A DNA stretch of 64,000 nt from Pyrus communis (lineage: Eukaryota > Streptophyta > Magnoliopsida > Rosales > Rosaceae). Below the pieces are notes generated by a model. It was not told where the DNA came from and did no database searches. It saw only the letters and a list, made by a program, of their open reading frames with translations. Shown piece by piece: positions 45,848 through 58,683 of the stretch (positions are counted from its first letter, which is position 1; the number at the start of each line of letters is the position of its first letter). Location of the stretch: positions 33,644,953-33,708,952 of the forward strand of contig NC_084804.1 of NCBI RefSeq assembly GCF_963583255.1. Reading direction: 5' to 3'. The position numbers were made by a program, and so were the translations under genes.

Positions 45848-48522
45848 TCATTCAGCTGTTGCTGCACCCACTGAAGCTGGTTTGTTTGCCACTATCTCAT
45901 AGTTCCCATCTCCTTCATCATCATCATCCTCCTCCTCCTCATCCTCCTCCTCTTCATCCTCCTCATCATCATCATCATCACCGATATTGTTCTCTTTATC
46001 TTGCTGATCATGATGATCCTCCCCTTGGTTCTGATGATGATCAGTACCCATCATCAGTCCCTGATGATCTTGCTGCTGGTGCGGCGGTGGCCATTGTTGC
46101 TCCGGCCTCACCATCAAAGGTACCGAATTTTCGGGCTTGAATTGGCTCGAAGAATTAGTAGTACTAGTACTATTGACATTGTTCTGATCAAAATTGTTCC
46201 TCTCTCTATACAAACTATCTAGCAGGTGAAAGTAGGGACATGTCTTCGAATCCTCAGGCCTTCTCTTGTTGCTTTCCTTCACTTTCTTGAAGTACTTGTT
46301 AATGTTCTCCCACTTCTCCTTGCACCTTTTTGCGTTCCGATTGTATCCGAGCTTCCTCATTCCTCCCGAGATTTCCTCCCAAAGCGGCCCTTTCGGTCCA
46401 TTCTCTTGGTACTTAGAATCAAGGCTGGTTCTCAGCTTGATCAACGCCTGTACCTCCACTTTCGGCCATCTTGATGAGCTCGGTGGCATCATCAAATTAT
46501 CGTTCTCCCCATTGTTGTTTGATTTCGGAACAATGTCAAAGTTCGTCACCTTCTGTTGTGGTTGTGCTTGTGGTGGTGGTGCAGACTGCCGCAGTGGAAG
46601 AGGAAGTGGAGCTGGTTGTAACGGTAGTTGCTGTGACTGGTTCGGCGTGCTTTGGTTTTGGTTTTGATTTTGGTTTTGGTGCTGCTCGGATACCTTTTGC
46701 AAGAATGACATGACCGCGGCATCTTTGGCTGCCTTGATTGATCGTTCTTGAGCTAAAATCTCGTGCTCTCTATTGATTCTTGCAATCTCTTGCATTCTCC
46801 AAGCTTCTTCTCTTACAATTCTTTCTTGTTCACGTTTCTCGATGGTCTCCAAGAATCTCTTCTGAAGATCCTCTTGCTTCTGGATCACATCCTTCATTAG
46901 TCTCTCGAAGAAGTCCTTCCATTTCCTCTTCTTCTTCGCCCGCCCTTCCAACTCCTCGTCAGACGAGGTGGAGGAAGAGGCGGAATTGGAAAGGAGGTCA
47001 GTGGGTATGGTTGGGAAAGGCGTTGGAAATGCAGTGTGCTGCTGCTGATGATGATGACTGAGATTGCTTGTAGGGTTTGTTGTTGTTGGTTGAGGCGGCG
47101 GAGGTTGTGGCGGTGGTGGAAGAACTATTGGGTTTGTTGGTGGGAATGAACTGGGGAGTGTGAGGTTATTAAGTGTTGGTGTTGCAATGCCTTGAGAGGA
47201 CACAGTAGGAATTGTAGGGTGCGGGGCAGCTGACGATGGAACAGTAGTACAACTATTGAGATGAGAAATGGTTGGGGGAGGGTTAGCCATTGCCATTGTT
47301 GTCATTGTTGCCGCAGCTGCCACCGTTGTAGACTGATGAGGCTTAGGTTGATGATGAGTAGTAGTATTGCCCGGAGTCGGAGGTTGATTTTCGAGGGCGT
47401 TTAACTGATCGAAAAACCGATAAGTCTTGCCTTCGGACTTGCCGGTGCGGCCTTCTTTGGTTCTCCTGTGGTACTTGTAGACGTTCTCAAACTTCTCCTT
47501 GCATTTCTTGGCGCTTCGATGATAGCCAAGCGCTGCTAGCTTGCTGAATGATAAGAACAGTTGCACAAAAATCAACACACATAAAAATTAATAAATTAAA
47601 CATATTAACTGTTTATCTTGAATTCAGCAACAAAAACAAAGCATTTACACATAAAATTTTGAAAAATTATGATAAATAAATATATAAGAAATTAACATCC
47701 AGCTAACGTTGGCATGAATATTTCAGATATATATATACACACACACACACATATAATAAGAAAGACAAGAAGGGATTCATTGATGAAAGACGGTAACCTC
47801 TTCTGGAAATTGTATGATCCAATTATTGAAAGAATTGATTCCATTTGTCTTAAATTTCTCTGTATTTTTTTGTGGAATTTATTATTATTCCCATTGTTGA
47901 TTCCGTAATTTCTTGAGATAGACCAAGGAGAGGTAAAAATTAAAACCAAATGAAAGACACAAAAAATGAAAACAAAAATAAAATTACCCAAAAGAGTAAT
48001 TAAACGAAGTGAAGAACTTGAAATAGATCATAATTAAGCAAACAAAACAAAATAAAAATATAGTACAAAGAAATGAAAATTTCTATCAGTTCTCCTCAGA
48101 TCTCAACCCCCTATGGATCCAAAAGAGCTCAAATTCTCACTAAAATTAATCAAGAAATAAAAATTAACAAAAACAAATTAGCAGTAGATAATTAGCTAGT
48201 TTTTATAGATATGGTAATTAAAATTTAACCTGGAAACCTCTTCCCATAAAGGACCTTTAACACTTGCATCACGAAACGCCACGTCCATTTCAGACCGTAT
48301 TTGCAAAAGAGCCAAAGTCTCTTGGCGCGGCCACCGATTGCCACCGAAGCTCCTCTCGCCACCTCCTAACAATTCCTCTTGACCACCTCTGAACGTTTCT
48401 TCACCTGAATTATTATTCGAGCCATCGCCGCTGCCGCCACCACCTTCGGGAGCTGCCACAGCTGCAGCCGCAGCATCGCGGCCGATGGAGCTCGCTAAGA
48501 CACTAGTAGATTCCCCCAGCAT
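45848..48522 (-). CDS. DF1: DF1-like trihelix transcription factor (2 exons)
   Basis: The spliced coding sequence joins 48522-48230 and 47543-45848 (662 aa); the intron is 686 bp, phase 2, at the same trihelix codon as in the GT-2-like gene. It should be a nuclear transcription factor binding GT-type promoter elements. Domains: Gly/Ala-rich start; N-terminal trihelix about 62-147 (GGNRWPRQETLALLQIRSEM, CKEKFENVYKYHRRTKEGR, TYRFFDQL); Pro/Thr/Gln/His-rich linker with a nine-residue Pro-rich run; basic KKKRK at 301-305; coiled coil about 310-382; (QN)n run at 387-395; C-terminal trihelix about 454-546 (SRWPKVEVQALIKLR, CKEKWENINKYFKKVKE, CPYFHLLD); acidic tail about 619-642. VPLMVRPEQQWPPP and the acidic end followed by YEIV identify it as DF1-like rather than GT-2-like. 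The codon rebuilt across the intron is Ser (AG|C), where the GT-2-like gene has Arg. The frame is intact. Confidence 0.94.
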
Positions 48523-48638
48523 AGGACCAGCTGGTCTACTTCCCCTTTTTCTTCTCTTATTACTCCCCTCTAGCTATAATAAAACTAACAATTACGACTT
48601 ACAGCAGCTGATGGAAGTTTATAAAAATATATCACTCA

Positions 48639-48642
<4 letters not shown>

Positions 48643-48691
<49 letters not shown>

Positions 48692-48695
48692 GAGA
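48643..48695. repeat. (GA)n microsatellite in the DF1-like 5' leader region
   Basis: About 19 AG units, a GG interruption, then 7 more units, ending about 120 bp upstream of the DF1-like start codon. On the gene's strand it is a CT run, as is common in plant 5' leaders, where length can affect expression. Confidence 0.9.
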
Positions 48696-48749
48696 TGGTG
48701 AATTCTGTACAGAAGGGTTTTAAGAAGACGGGTGAAGGGTGAAGTTAAT

Positions 48750-48993
48750 TTATTTCGGTGGGATCTGCTTCTCGCTCTCAAGGAACTTGTTTTTCTTTTC
48801 CCTTTTTATTATGTATACATATATATATATATATATATATATCTCCTTCTTTTTTTCTTTTTTTCTGTGGAATCTTTTTTTTTTTTTTTTTTCTGTGTAA
48901 GTTGGTAAAAAGAAATAAAACATTATTGGATCATTTTCCTTATTTTTTTTTTTTTCAAAAATGTATTATTTCAGAAGGAAAAGATATATATAG

Positions 48994-49025
<32 letters not shown>

Positions 49026-52000
49026 ACGTAGAAAGAGATTATTCTTTTTTCGGTGGTAGTGTTACAACAGACATTTTCTAACAGCTGCACAAAGAGACGA
49101 TGATGATAATAAGTTGGTTTTTGTGTGTCCAGCTAAATTTAGTTAAAAAGCCAGCCCATCTAGGTCAGCTTTTTTATCTCTTTTTTTCTTTTCTTTTTTT
49201 AAGGATTTTTTTAATTTTTGTGTTAATGATTAAGATCATTCATATATAAATTATTCCGTACGTCTTTAAAAAATTCAATTAAAATTATTTAATCATAAAA
49301 CTGTATAAAAATTGATGAAGAGAATAAGTAAAATAAAAGCCGTCCCGTTTAGGTCAGCTTTTTCCTCTTAAGGATATTTTTTTATTTCTATTTACTTACA
49401 TATTTTTTAGGCTCAGTGGCCGTTGGGTGCAATTGGGTTAAATTACCACTTTACTCCCAACGTGAGTCCCATTGACCTTTAATCATTGAAAGCTAATCTG
49501 GTGACGTATATTTTATTGGATCAGTACTATTGCAGATCCAGGTTTTGTTTGTGTAATTCAGAGTTTTTTCGCTTAATTAGGTAATCGTGGATTTACCAGA
49601 ACACCCTTGGTTTAAAAGAAATTTCAAAGTACAGAAAAATTATTGGTATGATATTGTTGACCATATATTTTAAGGTGAAGGGAGTATTCGAAATTGGTTC
49701 CTTAATTTAGCAAAATTGCTAGTATTATTACATATTTGTATCATCATTTATAATATTTTTCTAATAAAGATGTGATCCGTGTACATTATTTTTATTAGAT
49801 ATATAGTACAAATATATAGTAAGTGTAATATTACTCGTAATTTAAAAGATGAGAAGTTTCGAATGTGGCATGCATAGATAGAAACTCAACATTCTATCCA
49901 TTAAGCTATTAGATCACATATTGTCGACCATATTTTTTCACTACATGTAAAGCGATATTTATGTGGAATCCACTCTTGCAAGTAAATTTCCTCGATTTTG
50001 TTGAAACATACTCATATATATTCTCTGTGAATCCAGATATAATATACACTAAATTAATAACAATAACAAAGAGGAATTTAAACTTGGTTTTTAGATGAAG
50101 GAGCATACAAATCTAGCAAACTTGACTGAACCAAATTTTTTGTTTTTTGCCATTTTGTTTTGGTAAAAACTTATAAATGCTTAATTTTTTTTTAACAAAT
50201 GATATTATCTAAAACTACTAAACATTAGTATGTTAGTAATATAGTATATTATGTAGTATTATTCTAAATTAAAAAATTTAATAAGAAAAATGCCCCTAAT
50301 ATTTTTCAACTAGTTGGGTGGAAGTATAACTGTAGAATATGTCGCCTAAGGGGCCTCTTGTGATTGTGACAATCAAAGTTCGACAAAATTATATTCTTGC
50401 AAATTGAGCAAAGAAAATAATTTCTTATCAGGTAATACTAGGGATGTTAAATTTATAGACAAAATTTTGTTAACTAAATGATATGGATCTGATGATTTGA
50501 TTGTTACTTAAGCGTTGAGAAACGTGCTCATACCTATTAATGACAAATAATTTAGTTTGCAATTTTAGTCTGCAAATTAAGTCTCCTTATCGTTACCCAT
50601 TTGTTATCTTAAAAGAGACATTTAGGAGTGGGATCCACTGTTGGAATTAGTTCAATTAATCTTTCTTTGGTTAGATGTAGGCCATTTTATTAGGCCAAAG
50701 CCATTTATGAAAAGGAGTAAATGGGGGCCAATTTTTCAGTTGGGTTATCGACCTACCACAATAAATTTTGTGGAATTTTGGACGGCTGTGATCTAATCAT
50801 CAACGAGGATGCGGAAATAATTTGGACATTTTTGGGACCATTAGCTTGTGATTTAATTCAATGTGTTCTGTAATTGTGTCATGATCAAAGCATTGTAGCC
50901 ACACATACACCATTTGTGCCACGACTGTACATACTATTACTATGGTTACATTTCTCTTTCGTATTTTAAATTCCACTTGGAAACGGAATGTGACTTTTGC
51001 TTTTTTGTTATGAGGTTGTTATGAATTGCAAACTGGTTTTCTTAACATTAATATTTTTGACCCTTCATGCATTAAAAAATTATAATTTTCCAGAATATCT
51101 AACATGTACAATAACTCTGAGTCATAAGTTCCAGTTACAAATACGACAACATCACATGTTACACTGTTAGATAAGTTTCGAAAACATTGTAAAACGTGTA
51201 GCTTGAACTTGTCTAGATATGCTACATGCGTGAGATGTTATACATCTGAAATCTCTTCAATTAAGTTTATTAAAAACATTATTTATTAATATAGTTAATT
51301 ATCACGGTTAGGAATTATGCCCTCTTACCGTGTCAAACAAATAAAACTTCATTCTTGTGCCATTATCTTAGCCAAGGGTCAAGAAATGAGTTTTGACCTA
51401 GTGGGTTGCAATTATGGGTAGTTTTCTTTTTCGAGCTCATAAAAATCCATGAAAATTCATAATACTCTTTAAAGTACATGGTGGACTTTATGATCAACTG
51501 ATGTTCTTAAAATAAAGAGAAATACAAAGTACACGCTCTAAAAAATGTTATTTTTTATAAACTCTTTGTTATCTCATATTTTTTTAGACAATGTTTTATA
51601 ATGTCGAAATAGTATTTAACGTTAAACTGTGAGGTAACAGAAAGTTCATGAATAGTTTTACTTTGAGAGAGCCTCCTTAACATTCTCTAAAGTAAAATGT
51701 ATATTAAAGACAAGAATATGATAAAAGATCATACATGGTTGCATAATACAACGTTTTTCTTTAAGATTTGAAATAAATTACAATAAATATTATCGACCAA
51801 TCTTTAATTTTTATCATTGATCCTATATTCGGTTTAATCATTTTCCGAATTTAGCATATACAACGGTTTTGGGAAAATATATTGGCATAAAAAGGCAAAG
51901 TGAAAAAAAAAAAAATTATATATATCAACTTGTAGGGAAAGGAGAGAAAGGAAAAGGGAAATCAAATTTTTGAAAACATTACAATTTGCAATCAATTCCG

Positions 52001-52340
52001 TAACTCAATTATTGAGGTGAAAAAACAAGTGGATTGCCCAACCCATATAATGCAACGAGGCGGGACCCCCTTGAATCAATAAGCCATTTAATGCACAAAT
52101 CATCGAAGATTAACTTTTTATGTTTACACACTATGATTAGTGAGTTCAAATTTTTTGTATTTATTTATTTTATTTGTGAAAATATTTTCTAAAGTGATAA
52201 CACATATCAATTAATAATAAAATTAGAGGAAATCTATCAAAAGAAAATTAAAATCAGAGAAAACCAAAACACAAAATAAATGTAAATTCGCCTTCACTAG
52301 TAAATAAAAATGGAAGTTAAAAACCCAAAGAACGTGAAGA
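48750..52340. other. upstream of the DF1-like gene, intergenic
   Basis: No gene. It carries (AT)n at about 48817-48842, T-runs, and a (TGTA)n run at about 49000-49024, then plain AT-rich sequence with a small MITE at 49710-49835. The proximal part probably includes the DF1-like promoter, but no motif was certain. Confidence 0.5.
49710..49835. mobile_element. MITE related to 42667-42912
   Basis: About 125 bp with inverted ends (TATTATTACATATTTGTA on the left; AATATTACACTTACTATA read from the right). It shares the TCATTTATAATATTTTTCTA type of interior with the larger copy. It is shorter, as if internally deleted. Confidence 0.45.
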
Positions 52341-52344
52341 TTGT

Positions 52345-52505
52345 GTGATGAGAGAAATTTTTAGTTGTGACGGGAATACAGATGGTACATCACTTGTTTT
52401 TATGCAAGTGGTGAAAAATTTTAATTTTTAAGTTATTAACCTTTTAACACATATAATCTATCATTTATATAATAACTCGTGTGATGGTCGTGTGATGAGG
52501 GTAAC
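52345..52505. mobile_element. MITE, copy 2 of the 21776 family
   Basis: It shares GAGAAATTTTTAGTTG, GTGACGGGAATACAGA, AAGTGGTGAAAAATTTTAAT and AAGTTATTAACCTTTTAACA with 21776-21945, in the same orientation. The right end is less well preserved. Confidence 0.5.
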
Positions 52506-52873
52506 TTTTTTGGGCCAACCGAATAGCGTAAGCGATTGGTTAAAGCGATCAGCAAGGATGAGGAGAGGGGCATATTGGTAAAATGATTACGAAGAGGTGG
52601 AGTAAGACGTAAGGTAAACGTGAAAGGATGAGCACCGTCTATTTTTAATCCTTATTTTGGACAAGGGTAAACCTTACGTAACTGATAATGATAAAAATTA
52701 GTTACAGTCACCATATGTTATCATTTGTTTAAAAAAAAATCACTTTTAAAATATGCTTTTACTGGCACTAACTAGTTTTCCATTTTCTTTACAAACTATA
52801 AGAATAGGATATGAGTAGCCACTATAGCACTACGAATTAGTTAATAGTTTTTTTTTTTTTTTTTTTTTTTTTT

Positions 52874-53424
52874 AAGGTGAACTGTCAATTTAGTCTTTAA
52901 ATTATTAATATAGTGAAAATTAGATCTCTAAACTATTTTTTTATTTATAAAATCAGTCCTCAAGCTAATAAAAATATGCCAATTACATCCCTAATATTAG
53001 ATCAAGGTTATTCTATTCACTTTTTCGTCAAGTTAAGTCATGTGACTTGCATGTAATACACTTTAGAGGGTAGATTGGAAAATTTTCATAAGTTAAGGAC
53101 TTATTTTCTTCGAAGAAATAATGTATGGAGTTAATTTCAAAGGATAAATTAGATATTAAATTCGCAACTATATGCGACATTAAGGGCTCACAGGCTAGAA
53201 AATAACAACATTAATGATAAATTAGACATTAAATATCATCTAAAATGTGTCATGTGACTTAAACTGATGAAAATTGGATAAAATAACTTTGAATATAATA
53301 TTAGAAATGAAATTAGCAGTTTTTAATGAATACTGATACTTATTTTACCCAAAAAAAAAAAAAAAATTAGGGACCAAATTTTAACTGAGGTGATAATTCA
53401 GGGACTAAATTGAAAGTTTCCCCC
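52874..53424. mobile_element. TIR element of about 550 bp, non-autonomous
   Basis: Inverted ends of about 55 bp: GGTGAACTGTCAATTTAGTC on the left and GGGGAAACTTTCAATTTAGT read from the right, continuing with AAAATTAGATCTCTAA and AAAATTTGGTCCCTAA. No coding capacity is seen between. The left end abuts a long T-run, which hides any TSD. Confidence 0.6.
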
Positions 53425-53429
53425 TTCTC

Positions 53430-53530
53430 TTATTCTAGGTGTGAGTTTTAAGTTTGACTTTCATTACTCTTGAATATGAATTTAGTATCAAATTAGGCAT
53501 GGCTTGTGGCTTACTCCAATCTCTTATGCC
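53430..53530 (+). repeat. SINE-like dispersed repeat (partial)
   Basis: GTGAGTTTTAAGTTTGACTT, then GAATATGAATTTAGTATCAA and GGCATGGCTTGTGGC. It is a partial copy of the 44480 family, lying directly outside the TIR element at 52874-53424. Confidence 0.35.
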
Positions 53531-54627
53531 CAATATCGATAAATAACAAATGATAGGATATTCATGAATTTTTTTTATAAAGGGGGGTAAAACTCACCTA
53601 CACCAAATCACAATGAACCACTCATTTGTATTGAAAATCACTACAAACACAGTTTTCACCAACGTGAGTCAAACTTTGAACCTTCTCAAACCAAATAGAG
53701 AATGGGTGCAACTAAATTAACTAATCATGTCCGCACCAATTGGCTTGTGGTCTAATGATCTTTGGCCGCACTTAATTGGAGTAGGTCTCATATCGACTAA
53801 CATGAATGACGATGACTATTCTTCATGGTGAATTCGAATCCATACCTAATTGTTATAGTATGTTACAACAATGACAAATCATATCCTTAAATGTGATAAA
53901 AAGATCAACAGTTCTGATTATGAAATTTATACAATGAAGGACGTTACTTGGAAGTGAGTAATTCATACGCCACCATAATAGGGTTAACCTCCGCTTAAAT
54001 ATCGAACACATATGAAATACATATAAGGTATATGAATCGAATTTGATACCTCTTCAACTAAGCGAAAACAACTACCAGTTAAATAAAACCTGCTGCAAGA
54101 GATCCTGTCTTCTAATAGTTTTACTATAATGACATAGGGTAATACTGATAGCAGCACACTTGACGGTTGTCGACAGTACGCCATAATCGACTAATGAGTA
54201 TGTCAAATCCAGTTATATATATAATTACATTGTACTAGAAAACAACGATCACACAATCGCCACACAAGTTGTACACAAATTAATTACCAATTGTTAACTG
54301 TCATTATCTGGCCTCATCGATCAACAAATAGTAAACATGTTAATTATATTGCTTGTATTATAATTAAGGCATTAGATTTACTGGGTTGCACACACACACA
54401 CACACATATATATATGGCCTGCTTAGCTGGCAGAACATATATATCTGTAAAATCTGTAGTTGGATAGGATCTTTAGATGACAGATGCCTTGTGCAGCCTC
54501 TCTAAGCTAGCTGGCTGGAGATCGAGCGAGATGCCTTCCTCCACTATGCCCACCACTTTGTATTTTACAGCCTTACACCTACTACGTACCTCTCTCTACC
54601 ATTCTGTATTTACAGCTTTTACAACGT

Positions 54628-54630
<3 letters not shown>

Positions 54631-54682
<52 letters not shown>
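54631..54682. repeat. (CT)26 microsatellite
   Basis: An uninterrupted run of about 26 CT units, the longest pure dinucleotide repeat in the window. No gene is recognised within several kilobases. Confidence 0.9.
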
Positions 54683-54686
<4 letters not shown>

Positions 54687-55369
54687 AACTCACATGGTAC
54701 AAACACATCGTTATTGTAATAATATAATGACATGTGCAGTGATAATGTACTTGTACTGTATAATTCACTATAAAACTCTGGACTCGAGTTATCATTTTTA
54801 CCAAGGAATGCATGATGCATGCAGTAGTGTATAGCAGGCTGCAGCCATTACGGTCATACTATCAAAAAGAAGCAACCTTTTATGAATAATCAAGATTCAT
54901 AGTTTTCCAAGATAAGAATTTGTATGATACATTAGGTGTGGTAAAGAGAATATTAACGTATATACACGCATGTGTATACGTCACTTGCTAATATTGATAA
55001 AATGAAATACTATTTTCGATCGTAATTGTCTTCTACTGCAACAACTTGTAGGAAAAACCAATCTTGGTGACTTGTGAAAGCCAGATATTCTGCTAGCTGC
55101 AGAACTTTAGGCATAAAATGTAAGAAACCGAAAAAAATACAACAAATTTAAATGAATAGGAACAGAACCGTTTCGATATGATCCAACCTTTGCAGTTTGT
55201 GCCTGCTGGGTTAAAATACAACGTTTACTTTGTAATTGTAATATATATTATTTATAGTATCGTACGATTACCTCACTTTTACAAGACAAACAAATGCCTC
55301 GAACTAGGAAAATGTTTTGGAGCATTATCATCATTTTCTTTTTCCTTTTTATTAGATGTAGGAAATTAT

Positions 55370-55700
55370 TTAAATATATATACGGAAGCCTTCAAAGACT
55401 AACCAAGCGATAAGTTAATACAGTGTTAATTATATGTTTGAGTGCACTCCACAAGTCATCTCATGGTCTAAATGTTTATCGGTAATTATTTGAAGGCCAC
55501 CCTTGCGAAAATTAGCGGAACCAAAAAACATTAATTAAACATATATAGGGAAACCTTCAAACACCAACCGATTAATAAGTTGATACGGCGTTAATTACAC
55601 ATTTGAATCCACTCCACAATGCCGTATGATCATCTAACTTTTTGTCAGTATTCACTTCAAAACAATCATTGCAAAAATTAGCCAAATAAAAAAAAATTTA
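55370..55700. repeat. diverged tandem duplication, about 165-bp unit
   Basis: Two consecutive copies share CCTTCAAA, AAGTTAATACAGTGTTAATT versus AAGTTGATACGGCGTTAATT, CACTCCACAA, and AAAATTAGC in the same order. They are roughly three-quarters identical by eye. Confidence 0.6.
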
Positions 55701-57310
55701 ATCATCGAACTATAATATAGCAAATAAACGAACACAATATTGCATGTTAACAATGAAAATTTCCACAACAATATCAAAAGACAATTTTTCTATTTGACTA
55801 ATTCTTTTGAAACTTGTATATGTGTATATATATTCGAATATTTGAAAGGTGATATTTGAACCAATATATGTATATAGAAATGTATTATAAGAAATGATAA
55901 ACACATATTTATTTTATCATTTTTGGTTTTTTTCATTTGATTTTTTGACTCGATAATGAAAGATAAAGACGCGTGTGTAAAATAGTTGACTCGATAACCA
56001 ATGATAAAGAAGCGTGTGTGAAATATCTGACAATAATGTGAAGAAATATGTATGTAGAGCCGGCTGAATTTTATAAATTACAGCCCATTTGGAAAAATAA
56101 AGTTTACACTTTACATGTGGACAAAAGGGTTTACTCACATGGGTGGACATGTGATGTGAATGTACACACATACTTCTGTCTACCATGTGGTTTAACCCCA
56201 TGGATTTTATCTGTCACCAGCTAAGCATGCCCACATCCAGTTGATTTTTTTTTTCTTTTTTTTTGGGCCAACTCTTTCTTATTTGTATTTTTTATTTTCT
56301 ACCCCATTTTTATTTACCTTTTTCTTAAATTAATAACAAAAAATTATGCATCACATATTAATTTTCAAGGAGCCCACCAAGAACAATTTAAGACTCATGT
56401 CACTCAACCTCATGGAATTAATGATTTTTTTTTCTCTCTCTTTTTATCTTTTTTCAACTTATTAATTTTCCATGTGGGATCTAGAGGTAATTACACGAAT
56501 GTGACCCATCAACAAAGCTAGCCAGCCAGCTAGAATAATGCTTTTGAATGGTTCCTACTTTTATCACACTTGATTATTTATTGATGTGGAATTTTTTTTA
56601 GGTACTCTAAAGTACTTGATATTCTGAATGTTTTAACCGTTAAATATTTGTCATAGAGATTGTTTGTCACTTTCCTTTTCAAGTTGTACCATTTCATCTT
56701 TTTCTAATAGTAATTAAATATATATTTTTCTTCTTTTTTCTTCAAAAAAAAAAAAAAAAAGAAAGTAGAAAATTAATGGTGAAAGAAACAAAGCATTAAG
56801 CATATAGGTGTTACAATGATTAATTAGTTGTAATAGTGACCGCCGTTGTTCTTTACCAACAATGTTTGATTAATAATTTACTATATATAACGCTTTCTAT
56901 TAGAACCTTCCTTGTTGTCCAACCCATATCATAATATTCCTTGAGAATCGTTTAAGCATATAATAATTAGACCTTTTGAGTTTAGAAGTAATTAAGTGTA
57001 GATTATTACTTGAAAGATGATAGCTAGTGGAGTGAATTGAAAGCCATTGCAGCATATATTGCAAGTTTGCAACCATGTGCCAAAGATTAGCATACTTAAT
57101 CATGTTTTATTATGCAAAGTAAACCCAAATGCTGCAAACGTTTATATTAATTTGGAACATGAAAGCATGGGCATGCAAATAACTATTCCATATTGCAGTG
57201 GAAGATCCTAATTGAAGGATTCTAAGAAATTTGTATTTTCATAAAAAAAAAAAAAAAAAATTTGTAGCTCAAATAGTTATAATTATTCATCCCAACGACG
57301 GAAGATATTA

Positions 57311-57479
57311 ATCAAGGGACTAGCGCTTGTAACTCAAATGATTAAATTCATTCTAGCAATGGAAGGTCCTAATTAAAGGATTACATTTTGGGTTTAATCA
57401 AGGGACTAGCGCTTGTAACTCAAATGATTAAATTCATTCTAGCAATGGAAGGTCCTAATTAAAGGATTACATTTTGGGT
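57311..57479. repeat. perfect 86-bp tandem duplication
   Basis: The unit at 57311-57396, starting ATCAAGGGACTAGCGCTTGT, is repeated without a visible change at 57397-57479. A more diverged related stretch (GTAGCTCAAATAGTTATAAT) lies just upstream at about 57263-57310, so an older repeat was re-duplicated recently. Confidence 0.9.
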
Positions 57480-57531
57480 GGGCAAGAGGCTTGTAGACCA
57501 AGTAATTAATCTGAAGTAGCATAATATAGAA

Positions 57532-57668
57532 AATAGTGTTATTCACACACTAATTTTTATCTCTCACACACTTTTGTTAATTTTTTGTCATTGATCTTCT
57601 TCAATTCATCGATCCGACGGCTAAAAATTGAGAGAGATGTATAAGCAGTAAAAATGAGTGTGTAGATA
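57532..57668. mobile_element. MITE, copy 1 of a pair
   Basis: About 135 bp with inverted ends (CACACACTAATTTTTA on the left; CTACACACTCATTTTTAC read from the right) and the central CGACGGCTAAAAATTGAGAG. It is the same family as 59075-59219 in reverse orientation. A half copy follows at about 57668-57735. Confidence 0.6.
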
Positions 57669-58683
57669 TTTTTTTTAATTCATTTGATCCGACGATCGAA
57701 AATTAAGAAAAATATGTAAGAAGTAAAAATGGTGAGTTGATATTACAACCCATATAGAAGTTGGTTGTATTACTCTAAAAATGGTGTGTAGGCATTACAA
57801 CCCATGTAAAATTGGTTGTATTACCCAAATGCAATAGAGGAGCTCATTGAGGATGGGCCCCATGTGGGCCAAAGAAAAGCACCCAAAAAGCCCATATTGG
57901 GCAAGAAAGAGTGGAAGGGCCCCATGTGGCCACAAACAGCAAGTTAACAGTGGGAAAGAAAGGGAGAGTACCAAGGGAAAAATCACGTTCTCACGTCCAC
58001 TTCTTTGCTTTTTTCCGCCCTCTGTTACTCACGTCCATTTCTTTGATGTTAGAGTTAGACCCAATTGGATAACAGGATAAGCTTTTCCCAATACGCTTTA
58101 ATGTAATACTGTTGCTTCTGTGATCATTTTGTTATATTATATCTTTCCAACCCTAGCTCACGAGGATGGACCAACAAAAACATATACATTCCGATTATAC
58201 AATATGTCTGGACGACATAGTTGATGTTTCGCACAATTTTATGGTATAACACGAGTTCATTGATAGCACCATTATCACATTGAACAATTGCTCAAAAGTA
58301 TAGTTGTGAATTGCTAGGAGAAAAACTTGGCTATTCCGGTTGTATGCCCCCGAGAGTCCCAAAAAATGGTTTCAATTAAGTTTTTCTCCAGCTGAACTAT
58401 ATGTAGTGGATTGCTCTAGTGGTTAGGATTTCACTCTTCAACCCGGTGTGTCCTGAATTTTGCTCTTCTTCCTTATTTCTATTGGGGGTCAAATGACATG
58501 AATCTAACTTAGCAATAACAATGGCACCAAGTTTGTAGCCAAAACTTGCTTTGTAGGGAAAGGATACTCTTAATTATCCAACAGCAACAACCAAAGAGGT
58601 CTTAAATTTAGCCCATAAAGGAGTAGGATGAGAGAACTTAATACACTCGCATGATAACATGCACTTTTCTCAACCCTTTAAAG

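Larger units (their letters stand above)
53531..57310. other. intergenic
   Basis: No gene is supported. Contents are a CT microsatellite (54631-54682), a diverged tandem duplication of about 165 bp (55370-55700) and several A/T runs. The open frames at 54596-54820 are translations of the CT repeat. Confidence 0.5.

Noticed and set aside
45805..46140. His/Pro-rich + strand gene
   Set aside because: It is the reverse-strand shadow of the acidic and Gln/His-rich tail of the DF1-like gene.
54596..54820. Glu/Arg-repeat protein
   Set aside because: It is a translation of the (CT)26 microsatellite.
58405..58500. tRNA gene
   Set aside because: CTCTAGTGGTTAGGATTTCA resembles a tRNA D-arm and A box, but no proper B box, acceptor stem or cloverleaf can be formed.
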